Shown in pieces: positions 43,433-52,029 of a stretch of DNA of 64,000 nt. The DNA comes from an uncultured Roseibium sp. GTDB lineage: Bacteria; Pseudomonadota; Alphaproteobacteria; Rhizobiales; Stappiaceae. A program made the position numbers and the translations under genes. Position 1 is the stretch's first letter. Each line of letters begins with the position of its first letter. A model generated the notes under the pieces. It had not been told where the DNA came from. It ran no database searches and saw only the letters and a program-made list of their open reading frames with translations. Where the stretch lies: positions 186,001-250,000 of the forward strand of contig NZ_CANLVF010000004.1 in the NCBI RefSeq assembly GCF_947494555.1, read 5' to 3'.

Positions 43433-44671
43433 ATGAGTGAATTTGGGAAGTTGAAAATAGCGATTGTCGGCGGGTCTCTATCAGGCTGTATTGCGGCAAC
43501 GCTGCTCTTTCGCGCCGGACACGAAGTCACCGTCCTGGAGCGGTCGCGCAGCGGCCTTTTGGGACGTGGCGGAGGGCTGACCACATCGCGCACCGTTCTT
43601 GAGGAACTCAAGTCACTCGATCTGCTTGACGCCGGCTTTGCGGCTTCTCCGTTCCACACGCTGAAAATGTCGAAACTGTCGGAAGAAAACGCATATGTCG
43701 GCCGCTGTCCGCTGACCCGGCCAATCGACATGCATTGCGTCAACTGGGGAGGCTTCTGGCAGAATCTGCGTAAACGCGTTCCGGATGAAATCTATTTCCA
43801 GGGAAAGACCGTCTCGCAGGCGGAGGAAACGGATGGGTGCGTATCACTGACCTTGGAGGATGGCAGCACGGAAGCATACGACCTTGTGGTCTTTGCCGAC
43901 GGCTACCGGTCCGCAGGCCGGAAGCTTCTGTTCCCCGATATCGACCTGTCTTATCGCGGCTATTTCGTCTGGCGGGGGGTGCTGCCGGAAAGTGAAGTGA
44001 ACGACTCCGATCCGTTGAACGATCATCCACGCTATTCCTACAAGAATATCGATGGCAGTTTCGTGTCCTTCATCATCCCTGACAGCAGCGGCTCAATGAT
44101 CCCCGGCGAGCGCATCATCAACTGGGCCGCCTATATTCCGTTGCCTGCCGAAGACCTGCCGGAGTTCATGCTGGACAATGACGGCCAGGCGCGGAGCGGG
44201 TCCATTCCTTCCGGGGCCATGCGCCCCGAACAGGACACTGACCTCAAGACGCTGATGACGGAGCAATTGCCAAGCTACTACGGCGAAATTCTCAACAAGT
44301 CTCAGGGCAATCAGATCCAGCTCATCTACTCCTGCGCATTGCCTGCCTACCGCAAAGGGCGCATGTGCCTCGTCGGCGACGCCGGCATGATGGTGCAGCC
44401 GATGACCGGCGCCGGTGTCTTCAAGGGGTTTTCGAATGCCCTCGACCTGGTCGACGCGCTCGGCAGCGGCAAGGATCTCGACAGTGCCCTTGAAAGCTGG
44501 TCGATCCGCCAGACACGCGTTGCCCACCGGATGCTCGAGATGGGCCACGAAATGGAGCAGGCCTTTATCTGGAACACAATCGATTTGGCCAAAGCGAGCC
44601 CGGAGGAATGCGAGCTTTGGTGGGAGAAATCCATCCGGGTGCCGGAGGAGTTTTCATACTTTGCCACATAA
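43433..44671 (+). CDS. FAD-dependent monooxygenase (dihydroxypyridine-hydroxylase-like)
   Basis: 412 residues from ATG 43433, preceded by AAGGACAC; an ORF start at 43361 is less likely. Motifs are those of class A flavin hydroxylases: GxGxxG-type IVGGSLSGCIAATLL, the LERS ribose-binding end, VVFADGYRSAGRKLLFPD (second FAD motif), and LVGDAGMMVQPMTGAGVFKG (third). The motif arrangement resembles 2,6-dihydroxypyridine 3-hydroxylases. It is the first gene of an operon with a sugar-type ABC importer, suggesting the imported compound, or a product of it, is hydroxylated. Confidence 0.88.
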   Translation: MSEFGKLKIAIVGGSLSGCIAATLLFRAGHEVTVLERSRSGLLGRGGGLTTSRTVLEELKSLDLLDAGFAASPFHTLKMSKLSEENAYVGRCPLTRPIDMHCVNWGGFWQNLRKRVPDEIYFQGKTVSQAEETDGCVSLTLEDGSTEAYDLVVFADGYRSAGRKLLFPDIDLSYRGYFVWRGVLPESEVNDSDPLNDHPRYSYKNIDGSFVSFIIPDSSGSMIPGERIINWAAYIPLPAEDLPEFMLDNDGQARSGSIPSGAMRPEQDTDLKTLMTEQLPSYYGEILNKSQGNQIQLIYSCALPAYRKGRMCLVGDAGMMVQPMTGAGVFKGFSNALDLVDALGSGKDLDSALESWSIRQTRVAHRMLEMGHEMEQAFIWNTIDLAKASPEECELWWEKSIRVPEEFSYFAT

Positions 44672-44697
44672 GGCTTTGTGGAATTGGGAGGAATGGA

Positions 44698-45786
44698 ATG
44701 AGCGGGGTGTCCCTGCAGAATGTAACCAAATCGTATGGAAGTCTGACGGTTATTCCCGACCTGTCCCTTGATATTGCGGAAGGGGAATTCGTTGTGTTCG
44801 TTGGTCCGTCCGGATGCGGCAAGTCGACGACATTGCGAATGATTGCGGGCCTAGAAAAGGTCTCCGGCGGTCAGATTTTCATCGGTGGGCGCGACGTTAC
44901 CTGGGAACGGCCCAAGTCACGCGACATAGCCATGGTGTTTCAATCCTATGCGCTTTATCCGCACATGAACGTGGCGGACAACATGTCGTTTGCGCTGCGT
45001 CTGGCCGGCACACCGAAGTCTGAAATCAACGAGCGTGTCCGGCGGGCGGCCGACATGCTCGAACTGACCGACTATCTGCACCGGAAGCCGCGTGACCTGT
45101 CAGGCGGCCAGAGGCAGCGTGTCGCCATGGGGCGTTCCATTGTACGCGACGCCTACTGCTTCCTGTTTGATGAACCCCTCTCGAACCTGGATGCAAAGCT
45201 GCGCGCATCGATGCGCACCGAACTTGCGTTGCTGCACAAGCAGCTTGAGCGCACGATGGTCTACGTCACGCACGACCAGATCGAAGCCATGACAATGGCA
45301 GACCGGATCGTGATCATGAAAGACGGGGTCATCCAGCAGGTCGGGACGCCCAAGGATGTCTATAACACTCCGGTGAATACGTTTGTGGCAACCTTCATAG
45401 GCTCTCCATCGATGACACTTCTGCCTGGAGAACTGTCCGAACAATCCGGGTCCATGCGCATTCACGGCAGCGGGTTCGAACTGCCCATCCCCGACAGGCT
45501 TAAGTCCCGCGCGGGCGCAAGCCCAACCAAGGCCGTCACCATGGGAATGCGGCCTGAACACTTTGCCGCAGAAGCCAGAACCGAGGCCTTCGCACCCGTC
45601 AATCTGGAGGTCAAGGTGGCCGAATACATCGGCTCCAGCCAGTTCCTTGCGGCAAATCTGGGCGGGCAGGATGTAACGGCCGCGGTCGAAGTCGGACCGG
45701 AAGCCGACCTTCTGGGGGACGGCCAATATTACTTCGATACATCAAGACTTTACCTGTTTGACCGGGAGACGGGTCAGGCACTTTAA
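44698..45786 (+). CDS. ABC transporter ATP-binding protein (UgpC/MalK type)
   Basis: 362 residues from ATG 44698, with a strong GGGAGG site; the open frame from 44608 overlaps the previous gene and is not used. Walker A GPSGCGKST (36-44), Q-loop FQSYALYPHMNV, signature LSGGQRQRVAMGRS, Walker B YCFLFDEPLSNLD and H-loop VYVTHDQIEAMT. A C-terminal TOBE-like regulatory domain of about 120 residues is typical of carbohydrate importers. It is followed by the binding protein gene. Confidence 0.96.
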   Translation: MSGVSLQNVTKSYGSLTVIPDLSLDIAEGEFVVFVGPSGCGKSTTLRMIAGLEKVSGGQIFIGGRDVTWERPKSRDIAMVFQSYALYPHMNVADNMSFALRLAGTPKSEINERVRRAADMLELTDYLHRKPRDLSGGQRQRVAMGRSIVRDAYCFLFDEPLSNLDAKLRASMRTELALLHKQLERTMVYVTHDQIEAMTMADRIVIMKDGVIQQVGTPKDVYNTPVNTFVATFIGSPSMTLLPGELSEQSGSMRIHGSGFELPIPDRLKSRAGASPTKAVTMGMRPEHFAAEARTEAFAPVNLEVKVAEYIGSSQFLAANLGGQDVTAAVEVGPEADLLGDGQYYFDTSRLYLFDRETGQAL

Positions 45787-45850
45787 GCGCTGCTGAGCAT
45801 CAAAGTCAGCCGCAGGCAATTGCAGTAGTAATTCAGGGAGGATGAAGACT

Positions 45851-47170
45851 ATGAGGCATGTTTTGAAGAAAGGGCTGCTGTCGATGGGAGCTTTTGCTTT
45901 CGTCACCGCGGCTGCATTCGCGAATCCATATGAAAAATTCGAGGGAACCACGATCGTTGTCTCTTGGCCGGCACTGAGCCACTTCAAGAAAGCCGAGGAT
46001 CTCGTCGCAGAGTTCACCGAAGAGACCGGTATCGAGGTAGAGATTGACGCGCTTCAGTATCTCAAGCTTCGGGACAGGCAGCTGTTGGAAATGTCCAAGA
46101 ACGAAGGCGAGTATGACGTTGTCAGCTGGGTTGTCATGTGGAAGGGCGAATACGTTTCCAAAGGCTTGCTGACACCGCTCTCCCAGTTTTACACGAGCGG
46201 GTCTCTGGTCGATCCTAACTATGACCTTGACGATATCGCTGATGCCTATTTGCAAAATGGCGGTGTCGTCGGCGGAAAGAAAGGTTATATGCCCGGTAAG
46301 TCCGGCGCGATGTACGGTGTGCCCTTCGGGGCGGAAACTTCGATCCTGGCCTATCGCAAGGACATATTTGAAGAACAGGGACTGAAAGTTCCCGAGACCT
46401 ATGACGAGTTGCGCGATGTGATGCAAAAGCTCCACGAAGCCGGCATTCCCGCGCTCACCTCCCGTGGTAAAACCGGGCACCAGATTACCGCTGCCTGGCT
46501 ATTGCACCTGGCGCCGCTTGGCGGGAAAATCTTCGACGATCAGTGGAACCCGGTCATCAACTCGCCCGAAGCTGTCGAAGCGGCGCAGGTCCTGCGCGAA
46601 GTTGCGCAGACAGGGCCAAAGGGCATTCCGACATTCGGCTTCGGCGAGGCCGCCGCGGCCTTCCTGCAGGGCGAAGCGGCGATGCATCTCGATACGCTCA
46701 AGATTGCCGCCATGTCCCGTGATCCGAAATTGTCGAAAATCGACGGCAAGGTGGGCTACGCTCTCCATCCGGTCGGGAGCCGCTGCGGATCGGAAACCGG
46801 CGGTTTTGCGGCCGGAATTCCGGCCAATGCACCAAACAAGGAAGCCGCTTTCCTGTTTCTGCAGTACATGACCTCCAAAGCAGGCGACCAAAGGATGGTT
46901 GAGCTTGGCGGCGATCCTGTTCGTATTTCAACGCTTAAGAACAACGCCGACAAGTTCGACGAATACGCCGTTGTCGCGGAACAGCTGCCGTGCGCAGATC
47001 CCGACTGGCGGCCGCTGATACCGGAATGGAACGAGCTCAACATTGATGTTCTCGGTCAAGCGTTGACGGAAGTGATCACAACGGACAAGCCGATCCAGCC
47101 CATCATGGACGCTGCCAACGAAAAGGCACGGGCCATCATGGAGCGCGAAGGGTACTACCTCTGGCAGTAA
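45851..47170 (+). CDS. Extracellular solute-binding protein (sugar-type, family 1)
   Basis: Periplasmic binding component, 439 residues from ATG 45851; the ATG at 45842 is immediately behind the GGGAGG and is less likely. The signal peptide (MRHVLKKGLLSMGAFAFVTA, then AAFA) precedes a two-lobe domain with WPALSHFKKAEDLVAEFTEE and AFPFGAETSILAYR-like blocks. This is the family of maltose- and glycerol-phosphate-type binding proteins; ligand unknown. A strong hairpin-terminator directly after it may raise its level over the permeases. Confidence 0.93.
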   Translation: MRHVLKKGLLSMGAFAFVTAAAFANPYEKFEGTTIVVSWPALSHFKKAEDLVAEFTEETGIEVEIDALQYLKLRDRQLLEMSKNEGEYDVVSWVVMWKGEYVSKGLLTPLSQFYTSGSLVDPNYDLDDIADAYLQNGGVVGGKKGYMPGKSGAMYGVPFGAETSILAYRKDIFEEQGLKVPETYDELRDVMQKLHEAGIPALTSRGKTGHQITAAWLLHLAPLGGKIFDDQWNPVINSPEAVEAAQVLREVAQTGPKGIPTFGFGEAAAAFLQGEAAMHLDTLKIAAMSRDPKLSKIDGKVGYALHPVGSRCGSETGGFAAGIPANAPNKEAAFLFLQYMTSKAGDQRMVELGGDPVRISTLKNNADKFDEYAVVAEQLPCADPDWRPLIPEWNELNIDVLGQALTEVITTDKPIQPIMDAANEKARAIMEREGYYLWQ

Positions 47171-47178
47171 TGCATCAG

Positions 47179-47204
47179 CTGCGGGGAAAACTCCCCGCAG
47201 TTTT
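47179..47204 (+). terminator. Terminator-like hairpin between binding-protein and permease genes
   Basis: CTGCGGGGA (47179-47187) and TCCCCGCAG (47192-47200) form a 9-bp stem with loop AAAC, followed by TTTT. It probably attenuates transcription into the permeases, or protects the upstream mRNA 3' end. Confidence 0.75.
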
Positions 47205-47242
47205 CTTCCGATGAAGCATTTCGACAACGACAGGATCCGCCG

Positions 47243-48160
47243 GTGACCGTACTCACCCAATCGCGCAAACCGCGTTTTGCCGCGGAAACGATGACGCCCT
47301 ATACGTTTATCACTCCGGCAATTCTTGTCATACTGGGCGGTCTTCTCTATCCGGTTTTCATGGCGTTTTACCTGTCGTTCTACGACTGGGAGATCGGTCG
47401 CGATCTCGCCAAAGCTCCGTTTATGGGCGTCGACAACTTTGTACGGATGGTGCAGGACCCCCAGGTCTGGGAAGTTCTTTGGGTGACCCTGCGGTTCGGT
47501 TTCTGGACAATAACCATTGAAATGACGCTCGGCGTGGCCTTGGCCCTCCTTTTGGAAAAACCCATTCGGGGCGCTTCGTTCTTTCGGACGATCTTTATCC
47601 TTCCGCTGATGGTTTCGCCGGTGGTTGTCGGCCTGATCTGGCGGTATCTGTTCGATGCGCGCATTGGCTGGATCAACTACTATCTGGGGGCCTTCTTCGG
47701 TATCGAGCCGCAAGTCTGGCTCGGAGATGCCGACCTGGCATTCTTTGCCATCGTCTTCACAGACATCTGGCAATGGACTCCCTTCATTTTCATCATTGTG
47801 ATCGCGGGACTACAGGCCCTGCCGTCCGAGGTGGTGGAAGCGTCCACCATCGACGGTGCGAATTGGTATCAGCAGGTTTTTCTGGTGAAGCTCCCCATGA
47901 TCAAATCGATCCTGGTCATCGCCTTGCTGATGCGCCTGATCGACGTGTTTCGCGGTCTTGAGGTGATGCTGATCATGACCGGAGGCGGGCCAGGCAGAGC
48001 AACGGAATTGCTTTCGCTCCACATCTACAACAGGGCGTTCGACACGCAGCAGCTCGGCTACGCGTCGGCCATCTCGGTGCTGCTGATCCTGATCGTCTTC
48101 GCAATCAGCACGGCGATCCTGACCATGGCCAATCCCATGAAGTCCAAGTCTGACGTTTAA
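47243..48160 (+). CDS. ABC transporter permease, first subunit
   Basis: 305 residues with about six membrane helices. It starts with GTG at 47243. N-terminal segment TPYTFITPAILVILGGLLYP, and the EAA loop VVEASTIDGANWYQQVFLVKLPM, which docks the ATPase (given in part). It forms a heterodimer with the following permease. Family: MalF/UgpA-type carbohydrate importers. Confidence 0.94.
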   Translation: MTVLTQSRKPRFAAETMTPYTFITPAILVILGGLLYPVFMAFYLSFYDWEIGRDLAKAPFMGVDNFVRMVQDPQVWEVLWVTLRFGFWTITIEMTLGVALALLLEKPIRGASFFRTIFILPLMVSPVVVGLIWRYLFDARIGWINYYLGAFFGIEPQVWLGDADLAFFAIVFTDIWQWTPFIFIIVIAGLQALPSEVVEASTIDGANWYQQVFLVKLPMIKSILVIALLMRLIDVFRGLEVMLIMTGGGPGRATELLSLHIYNRAFDTQQLGYASAISVLLILIVFAISTAILTMANPMKSKSDV

Positions 48161-48170
48161 GGACCTGAAA

Positions 48171-48998
48171 ATGAACGACACATTCCAGCGTCAGCTTTAT
48201 CACTACAGCGCCTTGATCTTCCTGGCGCTGATCGCGCTCGCACCGATCTGGGTGATGGTCGCCACTTCATTTAAGGACGACGTTCTTGTTCAGGACGGTA
48301 CGCCCCTTTGGTTTTTCTTTCATCCGACACTTGAAAACTACGAGTACATTCTGACGCGCGGCAAGTTCGACCGCTACCTGACCAACTCGATCATTGTCGG
48401 CGTTGCCTCGACAATCATTACCTTGCTGCTGGGCGGCTTTTGCGCATACGCACTTGCCCGCCTGGATTTCAAGGGCCGTGCACTGATGGCAAATTCCACA
48501 CTTCTGGTGCGCATGGTCCCGCCGGCAGTGTTGGCTGTACCTGCTTTTGCCTTCGTGACATTGACCGGTGTTGACAGCGATCTGGCCGTTCTCACGTTTT
48601 TCTATACCGCGCTGAACCTGCCTTTCGCGATCTGGCTGCTGTTCGGCTTTTACAAGCAGATTCCCGTTGAATTGGAAGAAGCGGCCATTGTCGATGGCGC
48701 GTCGCCGCTGCAGGTCTTCTTCAAGGTGCTCTTTCCGCTCATGACATCGGGGTATGCTGTCGCGGCAATTTTCACGTTCCGCATCGCCTGGAACGAATTC
48801 ATTCTGGCTCTTCTTCTGACCGGCAGAACAACCCGTACGCTGCCTGTAGGAGCGGCCGGGTTTATCACCGACACGGGCATCGAATGGGGGCGGATCATGG
48901 CGATGGGCACGTTGATCGTCATCCCGCCGTTGCTCTTCACCTTTTTCGCGGCACGCCAAATCATTGCGGGCATGACAGCAGGCGCTGTTAAAGGTTGA
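48171..48998 (+). CDS. ABC transporter permease, second subunit
   Basis: 275 residues, MalG/UgpE type, with six predicted helices. The EAA loop is ELEEAAIVDGASPLQVFFKV. It begins 10 bases after the first permease and is the last gene of the operon. No dedicated downstream enzyme gene follows on this strand. Confidence 0.94.
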   Translation: MNDTFQRQLYHYSALIFLALIALAPIWVMVATSFKDDVLVQDGTPLWFFFHPTLENYEYILTRGKFDRYLTNSIIVGVASTIITLLLGGFCAYALARLDFKGRALMANSTLLVRMVPPAVLAVPAFAFVTLTGVDSDLAVLTFFYTALNLPFAIWLLFGFYKQIPVELEEAAIVDGASPLQVFFKVLFPLMTSGYAVAAIFTFRIAWNEFILALLLTGRTTRTLPVGAAGFITDTGIEWGRIMAMGTLIVIPPLLFTFFAARQIIAGMTAGAVKG

Positions 48999-49149
48999 GT
49001 GCGGGAGCTTATTGGTCAAAGATTTAGTCTGACGGAACCAATCAGCGTCAGGTTTGGAGCAGCGGACACATTCTTGTCGTTCCGGATTGTCCGGAGCCCG
49101 TGTTTCCGCCGAGCCGGTAAAATGCATGTGAAATCGTGAAATGCCTAAA

Positions 49150-49167
49150 GGTCTCCCGCAGGAGACC
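49150..49167 (-). terminator. Terminator-like hairpin after the receiver-protein gene
   Basis: GGTCTCC (49150-49156) and GGAGACC (49161-49167) form a 7-bp stem around CGCA. On the minus strand it is followed by TTTAGG. It sits 12 bases beyond the response regulator stop. Confidence 0.5.
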
Positions 49168-49178
49168 GAGCCGCTGCC

Positions 49179-49574
49179 TCAAGCGTATCGGCGCGTATCC
49201 TGTGGCAGTTCACCGGCGATTGCATCGCGCACAGCCTTGCGGATATCGACGAGGGAAAACGGTTTGGTGATCACATCGTGAACCAGCGCATCCAGTCCGT
49301 TTGCCCTTTCGCGCTGATCGGCGAAGCCGGTCATCAACAATATGGGCATGTCCGGGTGATCGCGCGCGGTGTGAAGAGCAAGCGCGATCCCGTCCATGAC
49401 GGGCATCTTGATATCGGAGACTAGGAGATCGAACTGACCTTTTTCGCGCGCCAGAACTTCAACGGCTTCGCCGCCGTCTTCGGCTATGTCCACCGCATGT
49501 CCGTCAAGTTCCAGAGCGCGTTTTACAAAGCTCCGGACCGCGTCATCGTCTTCTGTAAGAAGAATGCGAGCCAT
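49179..49574 (-). CDS. Single-domain response regulator
   Basis: 131-residue stand-alone receiver domain (start ATG 49574; GTG at 49580 possible). Acidic pocket EDDD near residues 8-11, phosphoacceptor Asp54 in LLVSDIKMPVMDG, Thr/Ser in LLMTGFADQ, and Lys in TKPFS. There is no output domain, so it acts by protein contact, like CpdR or DivK in alphaproteobacteria; it is CpdR-like in the general sense. Its start overlaps the end of hpt, so the two are translationally coupled. Confidence 0.9.
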   Translation of the reverse strand: MARILLTEDDDAVRSFVKRALELDGHAVDIAEDGGEAVEVLAREKGQFDLLVSDIKMPVMDGIALALHTARDHPDMPILLMTGFADQRERANGLDALVHDVITKPFSLVDIRKAVRDAIAGELPQDTRRYA

Positions 49575-49576
49575 GC

Positions 49577-50149
49577 TCACTCTCCTGTCTTGCCGTCAGC
49601 CGCGGCTTCGTCTTCGGAAGCAACGACGTATCCAATAAAGGGCAACTGCCGCCACGCATGGCCCATATCCATACCGTATCCGACGACAAACTTATCTGGA
49701 CAGGCAAACCCGACATAGTCTGCAGATATGGCAGCTTTGCGGCGCTCCGGTTTATCCAGCAACGCCGCTATCTTTACGGAGCGGGCATCACGCTCGATCA
49801 GTCGCTCGCGTGCAAAAGCGAGAGTTCGTCCCGATTCCAGAATATCATCCACTAAAATGATATCGCGGTTGTTAACGTCGCTTTCAACATCGCGCAAAAT
49901 ACGGATGTTCTCGGAACCTTCAGTGCCGGCACCGTATGAGGACAGGTGAATGAACTCCATTTCGGGTTCCAGCCCGGCACGATGCATCGCGCGGACAAGA
50001 TCGGCTGCAAAGATAAAACTGCCCTTCAGAACGGCAACCACCAGAAGGTTTTGCGGATTTCCTTCGGCGATCTCTTTCGCCAGTGCCGCCACACGCATTG
50101 CGATGGCATCTTCGTCGAAAAGAGTTCGAATATTGGCTGTCATGGTCAC
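49577..50149 (-). CDS. hpt: Hypoxanthine phosphoribosyltransferase
   Basis: Purine salvage: hypoxanthine or guanine plus PRPP to IMP or GMP. The 190-residue protein has the PRPP-binding motif IILVDDILESGRTL and the base-binding VGFACPDKFVVGYGMD region. LLVVAVLKGSFIFAADLVRA at the N-terminal side is the family block. Its ATG overlaps the zinc-ribbon gene stop by four bases. Confidence 0.96.
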   Translation of the reverse strand: MTMTANIRTLFDEDAIAMRVAALAKEIAEGNPQNLLVVAVLKGSFIFAADLVRAMHRAGLEPEMEFIHLSSYGAGTEGSENIRILRDVESDVNNRDIILVDDILESGRTLAFARERLIERDARSVKIAALLDKPERRKAAISADYVGFACPDKFVVGYGMDMGHAWRQLPFIGYVVASEDEAAADGKTGE

Positions 50150-51120
50150 TCAAGTACTATCTGGCGTTTGCCGCGGTCAATAAAACGAACCTGGATGTCG
50201 GAAGCCTCTTCCGGCGGGTCTGCCAGAATTGTTCTGAACCGGGTTTCGTCCAACCCGTTTAGCGCTTTTGTTCTCGGTTCGACAGTCCAGGCATATACTT
50301 CCTGAAGATCCGAATTGCGAATCGACAACCGGACAGCAGGCACCGCATTGGTCTCGTCTGCGAGATTACGGATTGACCCCTCAACCACAAGAACCTTTTT
50401 GCCGGCCTCGATTTCGGAGAATGTCCGCAGGTTCCGGAACTCCAGACCGCGCAAGTTTACCTCAAAACCGATGATCTGGAACAGACTGGCAAGATCCGGC
50501 GATTGCTTGACCATGCTGTCTCTCATGAAGACAAAGGAAGCCAGAGCACCAAGGGCAAGTGTAAAAATCAGAATTCCGCCTAACCGGCGAAAGTTCCGTC
50601 TTGCAACCCAGGAGAGGATGGCGCCGATATGATTGCGGCGAAACTTGTCCGGATTGACGACGATCTTCGGGCGCTTTGCCCGGGACTCGACGTCTTCCGG
50701 GGCGTCTGCTTCGCCCTCTGCTTCATCATCGGCAAGATCAGCGCTGAATTTGTCTTCATCTGTGTTTTCGCTCTCGTCTTCCGATGGAGAGGAAAATTCC
50801 ACGTCATCACTAGTGTCGGCATCACCAGCGTCGGCATCGCTGTCGTCAGTGGCTGTCTCGTCCGTTGCCGCATCTTCGTCGGTGTCGGCCTTTGCGTCCG
50901 CCGCCCAGTCCGCCTCGTCCCTGGCCGCTTCCTCGCTTTTCTGGTCTGTGTCCGCTCCGGCGTCGGTGTCCTCAAAGGAATCTGGGCCATCGTTGTCGTT
51001 GTCCGGCGAAACGAACCAGCGATTACCGCATTTGGCACATTTGACGCTCCGGCCTTGCGAGCCGACCGCCTCTGCCTTGATTTCGTAGGACGTACTGCAG
51101 TCCGGACATGTGATCTTCAT
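50146..51120 (-). CDS. MJ0042-type zinc-ribbon membrane protein
   Basis: A 324-residue protein. The N-terminal zinc ribbon has Cys5, Cys8, Cys28 and Cys31 (CPDC...CAKC), typical of MJ0042 finger proteins. An Asp/Glu-rich linker of about 110 residues follows, then a membrane helix near residue 180-200 (GGILIFTLALGALASFVFM) and a C-terminal DUF3426-type domain of about 120 residues. Function unknown. It overlaps hpt by four bases and is divergent from ftsE. Confidence 0.86.
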   Translation of the reverse strand: MKITCPDCSTSYEIKAEAVGSQGRSVKCAKCGNRWFVSPDNDNDGPDSFEDTDAGADTDQKSEEAARDEADWAADAKADTDEDAATDETATDDSDADAGDADTSDDVEFSSPSEDESENTDEDKFSADLADDEAEGEADAPEDVESRAKRPKIVVNPDKFRRNHIGAILSWVARRNFRRLGGILIFTLALGALASFVFMRDSMVKQSPDLASLFQIIGFEVNLRGLEFRNLRTFSEIEAGKKVLVVEGSIRNLADETNAVPAVRLSIRNSDLQEVYAWTVEPRTKALNGLDETRFRTILADPPEEASDIQVRFIDRGKRQIVLE

Positions 51121-51258
51121 GCGGGAAGACCTTTCGTCATGGCATGCTCAAGCGCTATTCTGATGTGACCGACCGGGCCGAAATCCGGCATGAAATTCTG
51201 GACAAATGCCAGCAAATCCAATGACGGGCTTTCAGGTTTCTAAAGGACCTTTATATGA

Positions 51259-51273
51259 TTAATGGACCGTTAA
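51259..51273. promoter_or_regulatory. Perfect CtrA box upstream of ftsE
   Basis: TTAATGGACCGTTAA (51259-51273) matches the CtrA consensus TTAA-N7-TTAA in all eight fixed positions. It lies 37 bases before the ftsE start and between two divergent genes. CtrA control of division genes is known in Caulobacter and relatives; here it is inferred. Confidence 0.7.
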
Positions 51274-51309
51274 CGGCCTGGCTATAGCGTCTGTCCATCA
51301 ACAGGAGAC

Positions 51310-51975
51310 ATGTGTGTGATCCGCTTTGAAAATGTCGGATTGAGATACGGCATGGGACCGGAAATCTTGCGGGACCTGACTTTCCAGGTCGAGCCGCAAT
51401 CGTTCCAATTCCTGACCGGGCCGTCCGGGGCCGGCAAAACCAGCCTGATCAGGCTTCTATTCATGTCCCTTCGCCCGACGCGCGGGCTCATCAAGGTGTT
51501 CAATCGCGACCTGAGCGTGATCGACAAACAGGAATTGCCGAAACTGCGCCGCAAGATCGGGGTCGTGTTTCAGGATTTCCGGCTGCTGGATCACCTGACC
51601 ACATATGAAAACGTCGCGCTGCCTCTGCGCGTGGTCGGGAAACCGGAAAGCGAGTACCGTTCAGATGTGGTAGATCTTCTGAAATGGGTGGGCCTTGGTG
51701 ACCGGATGCATGTGCTTCCGCCCGTCTTGTCGGGCGGGGAAAAACAAAGGGCGGCAATCGCACGCGCGTTGATCACACGCCCTGAAGTTCTGTTGGCTGA
51801 CGAGCCGACCGGTAACGTGGATCCACCGCTTGCACGCCGCCTATTGCGTCTTTTCATTGAGTTGAACAAACTCGGCACTTCCGTTGTGATCGCAACGCAC
51901 GATATTGCCTTGCTGGAACAGGTCGATGCACGGCGCATGGTCCTGGCTGACGGGCGTCTGTCGATTTTTGACTAG
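51310..51975 (+). CDS. ftsE: Cell division ATP-binding protein FtsE
   Basis: ATPase of the FtsEX complex that activates peptidoglycan hydrolases during division. 221 residues, or 219 from the GTG at 51316, which gives the family-typical MIRFENVGLRYGMGPEIL. The ATG is preceded by CAGGAGAC. Walker A GPSGAGKTS, signature LSGGEKQRAAIARAL, Walker B VLLADEPTGNVD. Its stop is 54 bases from ftsX. Confidence 0.95.
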   Translation: MCVIRFENVGLRYGMGPEILRDLTFQVEPQSFQFLTGPSGAGKTSLIRLLFMSLRPTRGLIKVFNRDLSVIDKQELPKLRRKIGVVFQDFRLLDHLTTYENVALPLRVVGKPESEYRSDVVDLLKWVGLGDRMHVLPPVLSGGEKQRAAIARALITRPEVLLADEPTGNVDPPLARRLLRLFIELNKLGTSVVIATHDIALLEQVDARRMVLADGRLSIFD

Positions 51976-52029
51976 TCTGATCCGGGAAACGAACGGTCCA
52001 CGGCGGCAAACACACAACCAGGCATCACG

